NCBI RefSeq assembly: GCF_039521975.1
Contig: NZ_BAAACZ010000011.1
Location: 62,001-126,000, forward strand
DNA length: 64,000 nucleotides
Direction of reading: 5' to 3'
Source of the DNA: Alkalibacillus silvisoli
GTDB lineage: Bacteria; Bacillota; Bacilli; Bacillales; Alkalibacillaceae
Shown here: one piece after another, positions 43,833-53,267 of the stretch
Numbering within the stretch: position 1 is the first letter of the stretch
How the letters are laid out: every line of letters begins with the position of its first letter
The notes under the pieces: model-generated
What the model saw: the letters and a program-made list of their open reading frames with translations, nothing else
Databases searched by the model: none
Told to the model about the DNA's origin: nothing
Translations under genes and position numbers: made by a program

Positions 43833-44231
43833 ATGCAAATTATACGAAAAACAAAAGTCAAACAAGTCATCACAGAATCTAGTAAACAACAACTTAAAGA
43901 GCACTTTGAAAGGCAGAAGGCTAGTCAACATAAAGAACTCGAACAATTACAGTTTGAGAAGAAAAAACTGATATATAATAACAAATTTGACCAACATAAG
44001 GTTGAAGAGAAATTTTCTAAAGAAGAATTAAAAAGAAAACAATCAATCGAGTGGTATGAATTTCAAATCGAACAGTTAAATCAATTGCCACTAGGTAGTG
44101 AAATTACAGAACGTGAAGTTGATGAAGTAGTCGAAGTATCTGTTGGTGATGATTGGGACCAAATAGTAGGCCCACGTAAAATGGTTATTAAAGATGGAAA
44201 AATAGTTCAAATAACAGGTGATGCTAAATGA
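43833..44231 (+). CDS. ylqD: YlqD family protein
   Basis: The 132 aa protein has a charged coiled-coil centre (about 20-85) and a C-terminal SH3-like segment (GSEITEREVDEVVEVSVGDDWD). B. subtilis ylqD occupies the same place between ylqC and rimM, and the function is unknown. ATG 43833 with GGGTGG upstream fits the family start MQIIRKTKVKQVITE; an upstream in-frame ATG at 43788 falls in the terminator tail. The end overlaps rimM (ATGA). Confidence 0.9.
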   Translation: MQIIRKTKVKQVITESSKQQLKEHFERQKASQHKELEQLQFEKKKLIYNNKFDQHKVEEKFSKEELKRKQSIEWYEFQIEQLNQLPLGSEITEREVDEVVEVSVGDDWDQIVGPRKMVIKDGKIVQITGDAK

Positions 44232-44749
44232 ATAGAGATTATTTAAAAGTAGGTAAAATTGTTAATACCCATGGTGTTCGAGGTGAAGTTCGTGTCATGG
44301 CGGTGACTGATTTTGAAGAGCGGTTTGATGCCGGCAGTCGTTTATTTATTGAAAATAATAACAGCGAACATATAGAAGTAGAAGTAAGCTCCAATCGAAA
44401 GCATAAACAATTTGATTTACTCACTTTAAAAGGGTATGAATCGCTTGAGGAAGTTGAGGGTTTTAAAGATTGTCTGTTAAAGGTCGCGTTTGAAGACTTA
44501 TATGAACTCGATGAAGGTGAATTTTACTATTTTGAAATTATTGGATGTGAGGTTTACTTAACGACGGGAGAATACCTCGGTAAAGTTAAAGAGATTTTAG
44601 CGCCAGGTGCTAATGATGTTTGGGTTGTTAAACGCACTGAACCTGGAGATAAAGATGTTTTAATCCCTTATATTGATGATGTGGTAAAAGAAATTGATAT
44701 TGAAGAACAAAGAATTGTAATTGAAGAAATGGAAGGATTGCTTTCGTAA
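44228..44749 (+). CDS. rimM: Ribosome maturation factor RimM
   Basis: RimM assists assembly of the 30S head by binding S19. The 173 aa protein has the N-terminal VGKIVNTHGVRGEVRV motif and a C-terminal PRC-barrel (YYFEIIGCEVY, KEILAPGANDVWVV, LIPYIDDVV). It overlaps ylqD by 4 nt and trmD by 1 nt. Confidence 0.97.
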   Translation: MNRDYLKVGKIVNTHGVRGEVRVMAVTDFEERFDAGSRLFIENNNSEHIEVEVSSNRKHKQFDLLTLKGYESLEEVEGFKDCLLKVAFEDLYELDEGEFYYFEIIGCEVYLTTGEYLGKVKEILAPGANDVWVVKRTEPGDKDVLIPYIDDVVKEIDIEEQRIVIEEMEGLLS

Positions 44750-45495
44750 TGAGGCTAGATATTTTAACACTTTTTCCTGAGATGTTTGAAGGTGTATTCG
44801 AGTCGTCTATATTAAAAAAAGCGAAAGAGAAAAAAGCTTATGATTATCAGTTAATAGACTTTAGAGAATATACCGAGAATAAGCATAAGAAAGTTGATGA
44901 TTATCCTTATGGCGGTGGTGCAGGCATGGTCTTATCGCCACAGCCTATTTTTGATGCTGTAGAAGATTTGAAGAATCAAGAGTCCAATCCTCGCGTCATT
45001 TTAATGTGTCCCCAAGGCGAACCCTATACACAACAAAAAGCAGAACAATTAGCAAAGGAAGATCACTTAATTTTAGTTTGTGGACATTATGAAGGGTTTG
45101 ATGAAAGAATCCGTACTGAATTAGCAACAGATGAGATCTCTATTGGTGATTATGTTTTAACAGGTGGAGAGTTAGGGGCGATGGTTGTGACTGATAGTGT
45201 TGTTCGTTTATTACCAGAGGCTTTAGGGAATGAGCAATCAGCTAAAGCAGACTCATTTAGCCATAATTTATTAGAGCATCCACATTACACTAGACCAAGT
45301 GATTTTAGAGGACATAAAGTTCCTGAGGTTCTACTATCAGGAAACCATCAAAAGATTGAAGAGTGGAGAGAATACGAGTCTTTAAAACGAACCTTAATAC
45401 GGCGACCAGATTTAATTAATGAAAATGATTTATCAGAACGTCAATTAAAACTATTAAATGATATTAAAACTAAGATTGATATTGCATCGAATTAA
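44749..45495 (+). CDS. trmD: tRNA (guanine-37-N1)-methyltransferase
   Basis: TrmD methylates G37 next to the anticodon and prevents frameshifting. The 248 aa SPOUT enzyme shows RLDILTLFPEMFEGVF, YGGGAGMVL, the knot motif GDYVLTGGELGAM, and DSFSHNLLEHPHYTRP with the catalytic Asp. It is preceded by rimM and followed by rplS, as usual. Confidence 0.97.
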   Translation: MRLDILTLFPEMFEGVFESSILKKAKEKKAYDYQLIDFREYTENKHKKVDDYPYGGGAGMVLSPQPIFDAVEDLKNQESNPRVILMCPQGEPYTQQKAEQLAKEDHLILVCGHYEGFDERIRTELATDEISIGDYVLTGGELGAMVVTDSVVRLLPEALGNEQSAKADSFSHNLLEHPHYTRPSDFRGHKVPEVLLSGNHQKIEEWREYESLKRTLIRRPDLINENDLSERQLKLLNDIKTKIDIASN

Positions 45496-45518
45496 ACTGT
45501 ATGATATATTAATTTAGT

Positions 45519-45538
45519 GCTTAAGTGTTCACTTAAGC
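45519..45538 (+). promoter_or_regulatory. Hairpin in the rplS leader (possible L19 leader element)
   Basis: GCTTAAGTG and CACTTAAGC form a perfect 9-bp stem with a 2-nt loop in the 105-nt trmD-rplS gap. An L19 leader RNA family is known upstream of rplS in Bacillus and relatives. Whether this is a member needs a covariance-model test. There is no T-run, so it is not a terminator. Confidence 0.45.
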
Positions 45539-45600
45539 TTGATAACGATGTTCCGCTACTTGGATTAGTAAGAGCATTAGTTTGGAAGGAGTGAACGAAC

Positions 45601-45945
45601 ATGCAACAGATTTTAGAGCAAGTCGCACAAGATCAATTACGTACTGATGTGCCTGAATTTCGTGCTGGTGACTCTGTAAAAGTACACGTTAAAGTTGTCG
45701 AGGGTAACCGTGAGCGTATTCAGGTTTTCGAAGGTGTTGTTATTAAGCGACGTGGCGGTGGAATCAGCGAAACGTTTACTGTACGTAAGATTTCTTACGG
45801 CGTTGGCGTTGAGCGTACATTCCCAGTACATTCTCCACGTGTTGACAAAATTGAAGTATCTCGTCGTGGTCGAGTACGTCGTGCGAAGCTTTATTACCTA
45901 CGTAACCTACGTGGTAAAGCTGCGCGTATTCCTGAAAGACGATAA
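45601..45945 (+). CDS. rplS: 50S ribosomal protein L19
   Basis: The 114 aa protein has FRAGDSVKVHVKVVEGNRERIQ, FEGVVIKRRGGGI and the C-terminal KLYYLRNLRGKAARI, which define L19 at the subunit interface. AAGGAGTG precedes the ATG. Confidence 0.98.
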   Translation: MQQILEQVAQDQLRTDVPEFRAGDSVKVHVKVVEGNRERIQVFEGVVIKRRGGGISETFTVRKISYGVGVERTFPVHSPRVDKIEVSRRGRVRRAKLYYLRNLRGKAARIPERR

Positions 45946-45963
45946 GTACATGTTGAAGCAAAG

Positions 45964-45997
45964 AAAAGAGCTTGACGTCCAGTCAAGCTCTTTTTTT
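45964..45997 (+). terminator. Terminator after rplS
   Basis: AAAAGAGCTTGAC pairs with GTCAAGCTCTTTT, followed by further T residues. It is a strong classic intrinsic terminator. Confidence 0.93.
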
Positions 45998-46070
45998 AGG
46001 TTATAATGATTACATAATACTTTATCTAAAAGGCATGAAATGGTTAAGATAGTCTAAAGAGGTGATATAG

Positions 46071-46922
46071 ATGACAATCCAATGGTTTCCAGGGCATATG
46101 GCAAAAGCCAAAAGAGAAGTCGAAGAAAACTTAAAGCTAGTCGATTTAATTGTAGAGTTAGTTGATGCACGAGCGCCATTCTCTAGTCAAAACCCAATGC
46201 TACAAGAAGTGACAGATGATAAACAAAAACTTGTTTTACTGATGAAGAGTGACTTAGCTGACCCAATCCTAACTAAACAATGGGCAGATTACTTTGAAAG
46301 TGAAGGTAAATATGTATTAGCTGTTAATGTAAACAATAAGGATGATATAAAGAAGATTATTAAACAAGCAAACGTGATTAGCGAAAAAATTAACGAAAAA
46401 CGGAAAGCAAAAGGAATAAACCCAAGATCGTTAAGGGCGATGATTTTAGGAATTCCTAACGTTGGGAAGTCTACATTGATTAACCGTTTAGCTAATAAAA
46501 AACAAGCCAAAACAGGAGACAAACCAGGTGTTACAAGACAACAACAGTGGATTCGAGTTCACGGAGAGTTTGAACTACTTGATACACCAGGTATTTTATG
46601 GCCGAAATTTGAGGATGAAGAAGTAGGTTATAAGCTAGCTACAATCGGAACAATTAAAGACCAAATATTACATTTAGACGACATAGCAGTCTTCATATTA
46701 AGGTATTTTAAAGAGCATTATGCTGAATCTTTACTAAAGCGATATCCAACTTTAAATTTCGAAAGTGAAGATATTGTAGAATGGTTTGATGCTATAGGTA
46801 AAAAGAGAGGCTGCTTAATGTCTGGTGGAATGATTGATTATGACCAAGTGGCTGATGTGATTGTTCGTGATTTAAGACAAGGTCATTTAGGTAGAGTTAC
46901 TTTTGATCGAGTAAGTCTTTAG
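46071..46922 (+). CDS. rbgA: Ribosome biogenesis GTPase RbgA (YlqF)
   Basis: RbgA is a circularly permuted GTPase needed for late 50S assembly. The 283 aa protein has the permuted order: the G4-like MKSDLAD first (about 57), then GIPNVGKST (about 127-135), then DTPG. A C-terminal ANTAR-like RNA-binding region follows. The N-terminal IQWFPGHMAKAKRE is the family hallmark. Confidence 0.96.
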   Translation: MTIQWFPGHMAKAKREVEENLKLVDLIVELVDARAPFSSQNPMLQEVTDDKQKLVLLMKSDLADPILTKQWADYFESEGKYVLAVNVNNKDDIKKIIKQANVISEKINEKRKAKGINPRSLRAMILGIPNVGKSTLINRLANKKQAKTGDKPGVTRQQQWIRVHGEFELLDTPGILWPKFEDEEVGYKLATIGTIKDQILHLDDIAVFILRYFKEHYAESLLKRYPTLNFESEDIVEWFDAIGKKRGCLMSGGMIDYDQVADVIVRDLRQGHLGRVTFDRVSL

Positions 46923-46970
46923 TTTTTTCTATAGATTGTCGATATAAGAGGTAGAAGGGGAATAGACATA

Positions 46971-47750
46971 GTGAAAAACACACGAGGTACTATAAATGAA
47001 ATAAAACAACAGCTAAAAGACGATGAACTAACAACTGAAGGAATAGCCATATTACGACAAGATGAACGAGCTGGTGTTCAAAAGTTATTGCAGCAGTATG
47101 ATCAAAAACTAGAGGAAAAACGCCAATTAAAAGTGCAATATGAACAAATGAAAGTTTATGAATACCAATTAAAGTCAAAAGGCTATTTTTCTGTAGCTGG
47201 AATAGACGAAGTTGGTAGAGGTCCATTAGCGGGTCCGGTTGTGGCAGCATCGGTTATAATAGACCCACATGATGAATCCTTAGTCGGGATTAATGATTCA
47301 AAAAAGTTGTCTGAAGTGAAACGAAATCAATTTTACGAGACAGTTTTAACGCATGCTAGGGCTTTAGGGGTTGGTATAGTCGATCGTCAGACAATTGATG
47401 AGATTAATATATATGAAGCTTCTAAAAAAGCGATGAAGCTAGCAATAGATGATATGGATATTAATGCTGATTATTATTTATTAGATGCAATGAAACTAGA
47501 AGGTCTTAATGCGCCTCAACAATCATTGATTAAAGGTGATCAAAAGAGTGTTTCCATTGCGGCAGCTAGTGTAGTAGCGAAAGTGATTCGAGATCGTCTA
47601 ATGGTTGAAGCGGGTAAAGAATATCCTGCATTTGAGTTTGATCGTAACATGGGGTATGGCACAAAGAATCATTTGAAGGCTTTAGAAGAGCATGGACCTA
47701 CTGTTTACCATAGAATGTCGTTTAACCCTGTATCATTATATAAAATTTAA
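46971..47750 (+). CDS. rnhB: Ribonuclease HII
   Basis: RNase HII removes ribonucleotides from DNA-RNA hybrids. The 259 aa protein has an N-terminal helical extension typical of Bacillus RnhB (1-70). The catalytic core follows with GIDEVGRGPLAGPV (Asp79, Glu80), NDSKKLSE and a later YLLDAMKL Asp. It starts with GTG 46971 after AAGGGGA. Confidence 0.96.
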   Translation: MKNTRGTINEIKQQLKDDELTTEGIAILRQDERAGVQKLLQQYDQKLEEKRQLKVQYEQMKVYEYQLKSKGYFSVAGIDEVGRGPLAGPVVAASVIIDPHDESLVGINDSKKLSEVKRNQFYETVLTHARALGVGIVDRQTIDEINIYEASKKAMKLAIDDMDINADYYLLDAMKLEGLNAPQQSLIKGDQKSVSIAAASVVAKVIRDRLMVEAGKEYPAFEFDRNMGYGTKNHLKALEEHGPTVYHRMSFNPVSLYKI

Positions 47751-47770
47751 GTTTAAAAGGCGTGGATGGT

Positions 47771-49624
47771 ATGACGGAATTAAACAAAGTGTTTCAATCG
47801 ATCAGAGTGAGAGAATCGAATTTCTCAAATTTATCGTTACGAGATGGACAAGTCGTTTCCGGTCGTATCATGAAATTTTTCCCCGACCAAAAGGCGATGG
47901 TACGCATTGGCCAGCAACAAGTAGTGGCTCAATTGAGTGCGAACCTTCAAGCCAATCAAAATTACTTAATGCAAGTGAATCAAACAAGTCCATACATACA
48001 TTTACAAATTGTTAGTGATGAAGTCGTCCGAACACCACAAGATGCAGCTCGAGCTCTACTTGAAGCGACTGGGCAACAAGCTAATAACCAACAGCAATTG
48101 ATGTTAGCTTTACTCATCCGCGATCAGTTACCTGTTACACAACAAAATATCGCAAATTTATTACAGCTTGCACAATTAGGTTCGACTAATAGTGATGCGG
48201 TTTTAAGGGAAATGGTGTCTAGAAACTTCCCATTAAATGAACAAACGTTTAGAGCGGTTGACCAACGCATCAATCAACCAATCTCATTTAATCAAACAGT
48301 TAGTCAAATCCAATCTCAATTAGCTCAAAGCCCAACTCTTACAAACGAACAAGTACAGTTAAGTTTATATTTAAATGCAATCAGTGGAAGAGGACAGTCT
48401 AACCAACAAATGATGGCCCATTTAACGCATCAAATTCTTACTGAAATTGGTCGTGGAAGTGAAACCACTTTCAAGCTTTTACAAAAAGCAGGCGTTGTTA
48501 GCTTTCAAGTTAGTTATAGTCAATGGGCTAACACCTGGAGCTCATGGGCAAAGACGAATCAAGTGAGCTTTCAATTAGGCACTAATGGCCTCCAGACACA
48601 AAATTTAAACTTACCATTTAACTTGACATCTGACGGGCTACAAGCAGGCTTAGGTAACTTGGCCAACAATCAACTAGCAGGTGGGGAGCGTTCTCAAAAG
48701 TTATTAAGTCGTTTTATGAATCAGTTAAGTAGTTTACAAGGTGGAAAAGCTGATAGGGTGAACTTTTTATCGAACTTCACTCAATTACCCATTTTTAACC
48801 ATGTACAAAATAGTCTCCCACCATCACATCAACAAATGATGCTACAAGTAGCACAGATGCTACAACAAAACCAAGTCGGAGCATTACAGCAACTGTTAAG
48901 TTCTGAACAGGGTGAACAATTAATTCGAAGTTTGACACAAACCCTATCAACTCAAGTCGACCAACAACAATTTAGAGCTTTAAACATTTGGCAAAGTTTG
49001 TTCAATCAGCCTCAAACACAATCAAATATGGCTCAAGTGATGCAACAACTTCAAAGTTTTATGAATCTCACTCAACATGAAGTCATGGTTCGTTCTCAAG
49101 ATTATCCTACGATGCAATCGCTATTAAGTACGACTAGTAGTCAAATAGCCAATCCTGAGGTTTTTCAACAGATGAATCAAATGCTACAAGGCATTCATTT
49201 ATCATTACAAGACAGTAGTCGAGAATGGATGCAATTTTCGGCCCATCTTCCAAAAGAAATGTTTGGTTTAAATGAAGACTTATGGATGGATTTTGAAGGC
49301 CAAAAGCAATCTGATGGATCCATTCACCCGAAAAACTGTCGTGTTATGTTTTATTTAAACTTACCAAATTTGCATGAGGCGATTATCGACATGCACATCA
49401 AGTATGGAGATGTATCACTTTCGATATTTCATGAAAAACCGGAAGTCTTATCACCACTTGTAAGTCGTATGGAGTCAATGTTAAAAGTTAACCTGGATAA
49501 AAAAGGTTACGATTTGAAGGCTGTTGATGTAAAACCATTAAAAGAAGAGCACCATCAAGTGACTCAAACCAATCAAACTGATTACGCTGAAGCATCTTAT
49601 AAAGGAGTTGATTTTCGTATATGA
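47771..49624 (+). CDS. YlqG-like Gln-rich protein with flagellar hook-length-control-like C-terminus
   Basis: The 617 aa protein is unusually rich in Gln, Asn, Ser and Leu through residues 60-480. It ends with a conserved C-terminal domain (about 495-590, CRVMFYLNLPNLHEAIIDMHI, VSLSIFHEKPEVL) resembling FliK-type hook-length-control C-termini. B. subtilis ylqG is at the same location before ylqH, also of unproven function. ATG 47771 is preferred to GTG 47762 because AAAAGG is about 10 nt upstream. The stop overlaps ylqH, a FlhB-like gene, which supports a link to type III export switching. Confidence 0.8.
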   Translation: MTELNKVFQSIRVRESNFSNLSLRDGQVVSGRIMKFFPDQKAMVRIGQQQVVAQLSANLQANQNYLMQVNQTSPYIHLQIVSDEVVRTPQDAARALLEATGQQANNQQQLMLALLIRDQLPVTQQNIANLLQLAQLGSTNSDAVLREMVSRNFPLNEQTFRAVDQRINQPISFNQTVSQIQSQLAQSPTLTNEQVQLSLYLNAISGRGQSNQQMMAHLTHQILTEIGRGSETTFKLLQKAGVVSFQVSYSQWANTWSSWAKTNQVSFQLGTNGLQTQNLNLPFNLTSDGLQAGLGNLANNQLAGGERSQKLLSRFMNQLSSLQGGKADRVNFLSNFTQLPIFNHVQNSLPPSHQQMMLQVAQMLQQNQVGALQQLLSSEQGEQLIRSLTQTLSTQVDQQQFRALNIWQSLFNQPQTQSNMAQVMQQLQSFMNLTQHEVMVRSQDYPTMQSLLSTTSSQIANPEVFQQMNQMLQGIHLSLQDSSREWMQFSAHLPKEMFGLNEDLWMDFEGQKQSDGSIHPKNCRVMFYLNLPNLHEAIIDMHIKYGDVSLSIFHEKPEVLSPLVSRMESMLKVNLDKKGYDLKAVDVKPLKEEHHQVTQTNQTDYAEASYKGVDFRI

Positions 49625-49890
49625 ATGAACGTTATAAACGAAAAGAAGCGTTAGCTCTCCGGTATGATCAAGAGCGTGATGATGCTCCTGAAATAATAGC
49701 TAAAGGAAAAGGTTTGATTGCTGAAGAAATTCTAGCGAGAGCTGATGATTATGATGTACCTATATATGAAGATCCAGCCTTAATGGAATTAATGAGTGAA
49801 TTGAACATAAATGAAAGAATTCCAGAAGATTTATACCAAGCAGTAGCCGAAATCTTTGCTTTTATCTATCAATTAGACAAAAATTACTAA
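49621..49890 (+). CDS. FlhB-like C-terminal-domain protein (YlqH)
   Basis: The 89 aa protein resembles the cytoplasmic C-terminal domain of FlhB/EscU export proteins (KRKEALALRYDQERDDAPEI, GLIAEEILARADDYDVPIYEDPALMELM) but lacks the membrane part and the NPTH autocleavage motif. B. subtilis YlqH is the orthologue. It overlaps the previous gene by ATGA, so the two are likely made together. Confidence 0.88.
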   Translation: MNERYKRKEALALRYDQERDDAPEIIAKGKGLIAEEILARADDYDVPIYEDPALMELMSELNINERIPEDLYQAVAEIFAFIYQLDKNY

Positions 49891-50008
49891 AAAATATCAT
49901 AAAACAATCCAAGGTTCTTTTGATTGTGACAAATTTCATGTATAATATACAAGGTGTGGTTTTAATTAATTAGTATAATGCAGTGACTTTTTGATGGGAG
50001 GATGTAAC

Positions 50009-51169
50009 ATGAACATTCATGAGTACCAAGCGAAGGAAATTTTCCGTTCTTACAACGTTGCTGTACCTAATAGTAAAGTAGCTTTCTCTGTCGATGAAGC
50101 AGTAGAAGCAGCTAAAGAATTAGGTTCAAGTGTATCAGTTGTAAAAGCACAGATTCACGCTGGTGGGCGTGGTAATGCAGGCGGTGTCAAAATCGCTAAA
50201 AACTTAGATGATGTACGTGAGTATGCTACTGAGATCTTAGGGAAAACATTAGTAACTCACCAAACAGGCCCTGAAGGTAAAGAGGTTAAACGCCTTTTAA
50301 TCGAAGAGGGTTGTGACATTCAAAACGAATACTACTTAGGTGTTGTTTTAGATCGTGCAACTTCTCGTGTTGTGATGATGGGATCTGAAGAAGGTGGTAC
50401 TGAGATTGAGGAAGTAGCTGAAAAAACACCTGAAAAGATCTTTAAAGAAGTGATTGATCCAGTTACAGGACTTACTCCATTCCAAGCTAGACGAATGGCA
50501 TTTAACTTAAACATACCTGAAGAGTTATTAGGTAAAGCAGTTAAGTTTATGATGAGCTTATATCAACTATTTGCTGAAAAAGATTGCTCAATTGCAGAGA
50601 TTAACCCATTAGTAACGACTGGTGACGGCGAAGTATTAGCACTAGATGCAAAGCTAAACTTTGATGATAACGCATTATTCCGTCATAAAGATATCGTAGA
50701 ATTCCGTGACTTAGATGAAGAAGATGAGAAAGAAATCGAAGCATCAAGGCATGACTTAAGCTATATCGCATTAGATGGTAATATCGGTTGTATGGTTAAC
50801 GGTGCAGGCCTTGCTATGGCAACAATGGATATTATTAAGCATTATGGTGGCGAACCGGCGAACTTCTTAGACGTTGGTGGCGGTGCGACTGCTGAAAAAG
50901 TTACTGAAGCATTTAAGATCATTTTGTCCGATGACAATGTACAAGGAATTTTAGTCAATATCTTCGGTGGTATTATGAAGTGTGATGTGATCGCTGAAGG
51001 TGTTGTTGAAGCTACGAAGCAAGTAGGCTTAGAAATTCCGCTTGTAGTTCGTTTAGAAGGTACAAATGTTGAATTAGGTAAGAAGATTCTAGACGAATCA
51101 GGCTTAAACATCACATCAGCAGACTCTATGGCTGATGGTGCTGAGAAAATTGTATCTCTAGTAAAATAA
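50009..51169 (+). CDS. sucC: Succinyl-CoA synthetase (ADP-forming), beta subunit
   Basis: SucC with SucD makes succinate and ATP from succinyl-CoA in the TCA cycle. The 386 aa protein has an ATP-grasp fold (MNIHEYQAKEIFRSY, KAQIHAGGRGNAGGVK) and the C-terminal GIMKCDVIAEG and VRLEGTNVELG. ATG 50009 has GGGAGGATG upstream; an in-frame start at 49991 lies before that site. TATAAT at 49941-49946 marks a probable -10, but the -35 is poor. Confidence 0.97.
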   Translation: MNIHEYQAKEIFRSYNVAVPNSKVAFSVDEAVEAAKELGSSVSVVKAQIHAGGRGNAGGVKIAKNLDDVREYATEILGKTLVTHQTGPEGKEVKRLLIEEGCDIQNEYYLGVVLDRATSRVVMMGSEEGGTEIEEVAEKTPEKIFKEVIDPVTGLTPFQARRMAFNLNIPEELLGKAVKFMMSLYQLFAEKDCSIAEINPLVTTGDGEVLALDAKLNFDDNALFRHKDIVEFRDLDEEDEKEIEASRHDLSYIALDGNIGCMVNGAGLAMATMDIIKHYGGEPANFLDVGGGATAEKVTEAFKIILSDDNVQGILVNIFGGIMKCDVIAEGVVEATKQVGLEIPLVVRLEGTNVELGKKILDESGLNITSADSMADGAEKIVSLVK

Positions 51170-51185
51170 GAAAGGACGGACGAAA

Positions 51186-52088
51186 ATGAGCGTTTTTATT
51201 AATAAAGACACAAAAGTTATTGTTCAAGGTATTACAGGTGGAACAGCTCTTTTCCACACGAAACAAATGCTAGAATACGGTACACAAATCGTCGGTGGTG
51301 TAACACCTAAAAAAGGCGGTACAGAAGTAGAAGGTGTGCCTGTATTTAACACGGTAGATGATGCAGTTCAAGAGACAGGCGCAAACGCTTCTGTAGTATA
51401 TGTACCTGCACCATTTGCTGCAGATGCAATTATGGAAGCAGTAGATGCTGAATTAGACTTAGTTATTTGTATTACAGAGCATATTCCAGTTATGGACATG
51501 GTTAAAGTTAAGCGTTATATGGAAGGTAAGAAGACTCGTTTAGTAGGTCCTAACTGCCCAGGAGTTATTACTCCAGAAGAATGTAAGATTGGTATTATGC
51601 CAGGATATATCCATAAGAAAGGTCACATTGGCGTTGTTTCGCGTTCTGGTACATTAACTTACGAAGCTGTACATCAACTTTCTGAACAAGGTTTCGGACA
51701 GTCTACAGCAGTAGGTATTGGTGGAGACCCTGTTAATGGTACAGATTTCATTGACTCATTAAAAGCATTCAATGAAGACCCAGAAACTCATGCTGTAATC
51801 ATGATCGGTGAGATTGGTGGTACAGCTGAGGAAGAAGCTGCTGAATGGGTTAAAGAAAATATGGATAAGCCAGTAGTTGGCTTCATTGGTGGTGCTACAG
51901 CTCCCCCAGGAAAACGTATGGGGCACGCTGGTGCTATTATTTCAGGTGGTAAAGGTACAGCAGATGAAAAGATCCGTGTTATGAACGAATGCGGAATTAA
52001 TGTTGCTCCTACACCATCAGATATGGGCGATACAATGATTGAAACACTTAAAGAAAACGGAATATACGACAAGTGTAAAACACATTAA
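51186..52088 (+). CDS. sucD: Succinyl-CoA synthetase, alpha subunit
   Basis: The 300 aa subunit binds CoA (GITGGTALFHTKQML) and carries the phosphorylated His247 in GHAGAIISGGKGTA. GPNCPGVI and GEIGGTAEEEAA are family motifs. It lies 16 nt after sucC. Confidence 0.98.
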   Translation: MSVFINKDTKVIVQGITGGTALFHTKQMLEYGTQIVGGVTPKKGGTEVEGVPVFNTVDDAVQETGANASVVYVPAPFAADAIMEAVDAELDLVICITEHIPVMDMVKVKRYMEGKKTRLVGPNCPGVITPEECKIGIMPGYIHKKGHIGVVSRSGTLTYEAVHQLSEQGFGQSTAVGIGGDPVNGTDFIDSLKAFNEDPETHAVIMIGEIGGTAEEEAAEWVKENMDKPVVGFIGGATAPPGKRMGHAGAIISGGKGTADEKIRVMNECGINVAPTPSDMGDTMIETLKENGIYDKCKTH

Positions 52089-52100
52089 TCAACATAAAAC

Positions 52101-52134
52101 AGTTGGGTTTAGTTAAACTAAACCCAACTTAATT
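52101..52134 (+). terminator. Terminator after sucD
   Basis: AGTTGGGTTTAGTT and AACTAAACCCAACT form a perfect 14-bp stem with a single-base loop (real loop larger), followed by TAATTTAT. Confidence 0.85.
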
Positions 52135-52162
52135 TATATCAATAGACAGGAGTGAAGGGTTA

Positions 52163-53050
52163 TTGAGTGTTAAACATTCATTTATTCTTTATGTATTAAA
52201 GCAAATAAAAGGACTTAAGCGGCGGTCTATTTTTCATTATCTTGATCAATACGGCGACTTCGAGTATTTATTACATGCTTCACCAAATGAAATCCCTCAA
52301 TTAATTCATACTTCCATGGAAGATTCCCAAACAATTTACTCTCTTTTACGTAATGACTCAAAAAAACGCATTTTATGGCAACAATTTAACAATTCTAAGC
52401 TTTTCACTTGGTTTGACGACCATTATCCTCAAAGTTTTAGAATGATCCCAGACCCACCATTAATTCTTTACTACCAGGGCGATTTATCATTACTTAAAAC
52501 AAACATGATCAGTGTAATTGGAACGAGAACCCCTTCTAAGAAAGCTAACGAAAAAGTCCAACACTTATTAGAACCATTAATTGAAAATTCATTTACAATT
52601 GTAAGCGGCTTAGCTAAAGGTGTTGATGGAATGAGCCATCAATATGCCCTAGATTGTGGCGGTAAGACGATTGCTATATTAGGCTTTGGTTTTAACCATG
52701 TATACCCTTCTAGTAATCAAGCATTATTTAAATCCATCGCTCAATATGGTTTATTACTTTCAGAGCATGACCCTCAAACAAAACCTCAAAAATGGCATTT
52801 CCCAGAACGAAATCGATTAATTAGTGGCCTTTCCTATGCGACGTTAATAATTGAAGCTTCCGAAAAAAGCGGGACAATCATTACAGCAGACCAAGCCTTA
52901 GAACAAGGTAAAGAAGTATTTGTCATTCCAGACTCCATTTTTTTAACCCAAGCTAAAGGTTGCCATAAATTATTAAAAGAAGGAGCAACACCTGTTACTA
53001 ACGGTGAAGAAATTATATTTTCGTTAGCTTCAACTGTTATTCAAGCTTAG
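52163..53050 (+). CDS. dprA: DNA processing protein DprA (Smf)
   Basis: DprA loads RecA on incoming single-stranded DNA during transformation. The 295 aa protein has the Rossmann core SVIGTRTPSKKANEKV, FTIVSGLAKGVDGMSHQYAL, FPERNRLISGLSYATLIIEAS, and SGTIITADQALEQGKEVFVIP. The C-terminal winged-helix domain found in some DprAs is not evident. The start is TTG 52163 after AGGAGTGAAGGG. Confidence 0.95.
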   Translation: MSVKHSFILYVLKQIKGLKRRSIFHYLDQYGDFEYLLHASPNEIPQLIHTSMEDSQTIYSLLRNDSKKRILWQQFNNSKLFTWFDDHYPQSFRMIPDPPLILYYQGDLSLLKTNMISVIGTRTPSKKANEKVQHLLEPLIENSFTIVSGLAKGVDGMSHQYALDCGGKTIAILGFGFNHVYPSSNQALFKSIAQYGLLLSEHDPQTKPQKWHFPERNRLISGLSYATLIIEASEKSGTIITADQALEQGKEVFVIPDSIFLTQAKGCHKLLKEGATPVTNGEEIIFSLASTVIQA

Positions 53051-53267
53051 TATTTCTAAGTAAAATTATTTGCAAGTTAGCGATTTTGGTGTAGTCTATA
53101 ATATACCATTTATTGAACTGAGATGTAATTTGTCGAACAATTTTTCGTATGTGTGTTTGACAAATCGTATAAAGTTATTTAATAATGAATGAGATTAATG
53201 ATTAACAATAAATTGTATCGAATCATAATAAAAGATGAGAAATAAACCTCGTAGGAGGAATAGGTTA

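Noticed and set aside
45695..46006. 103-codon open frame overlapping rplS in another frame
   Set aside because: Lies within rplS and runs through its terminator. L19 is certain in the other frame.
47692..48015. 107-codon frame overlapping the start of the YlqG-like gene
   Set aside because: It lies mostly inside the conserved longer frame and has no ribosome-binding site or family signature.
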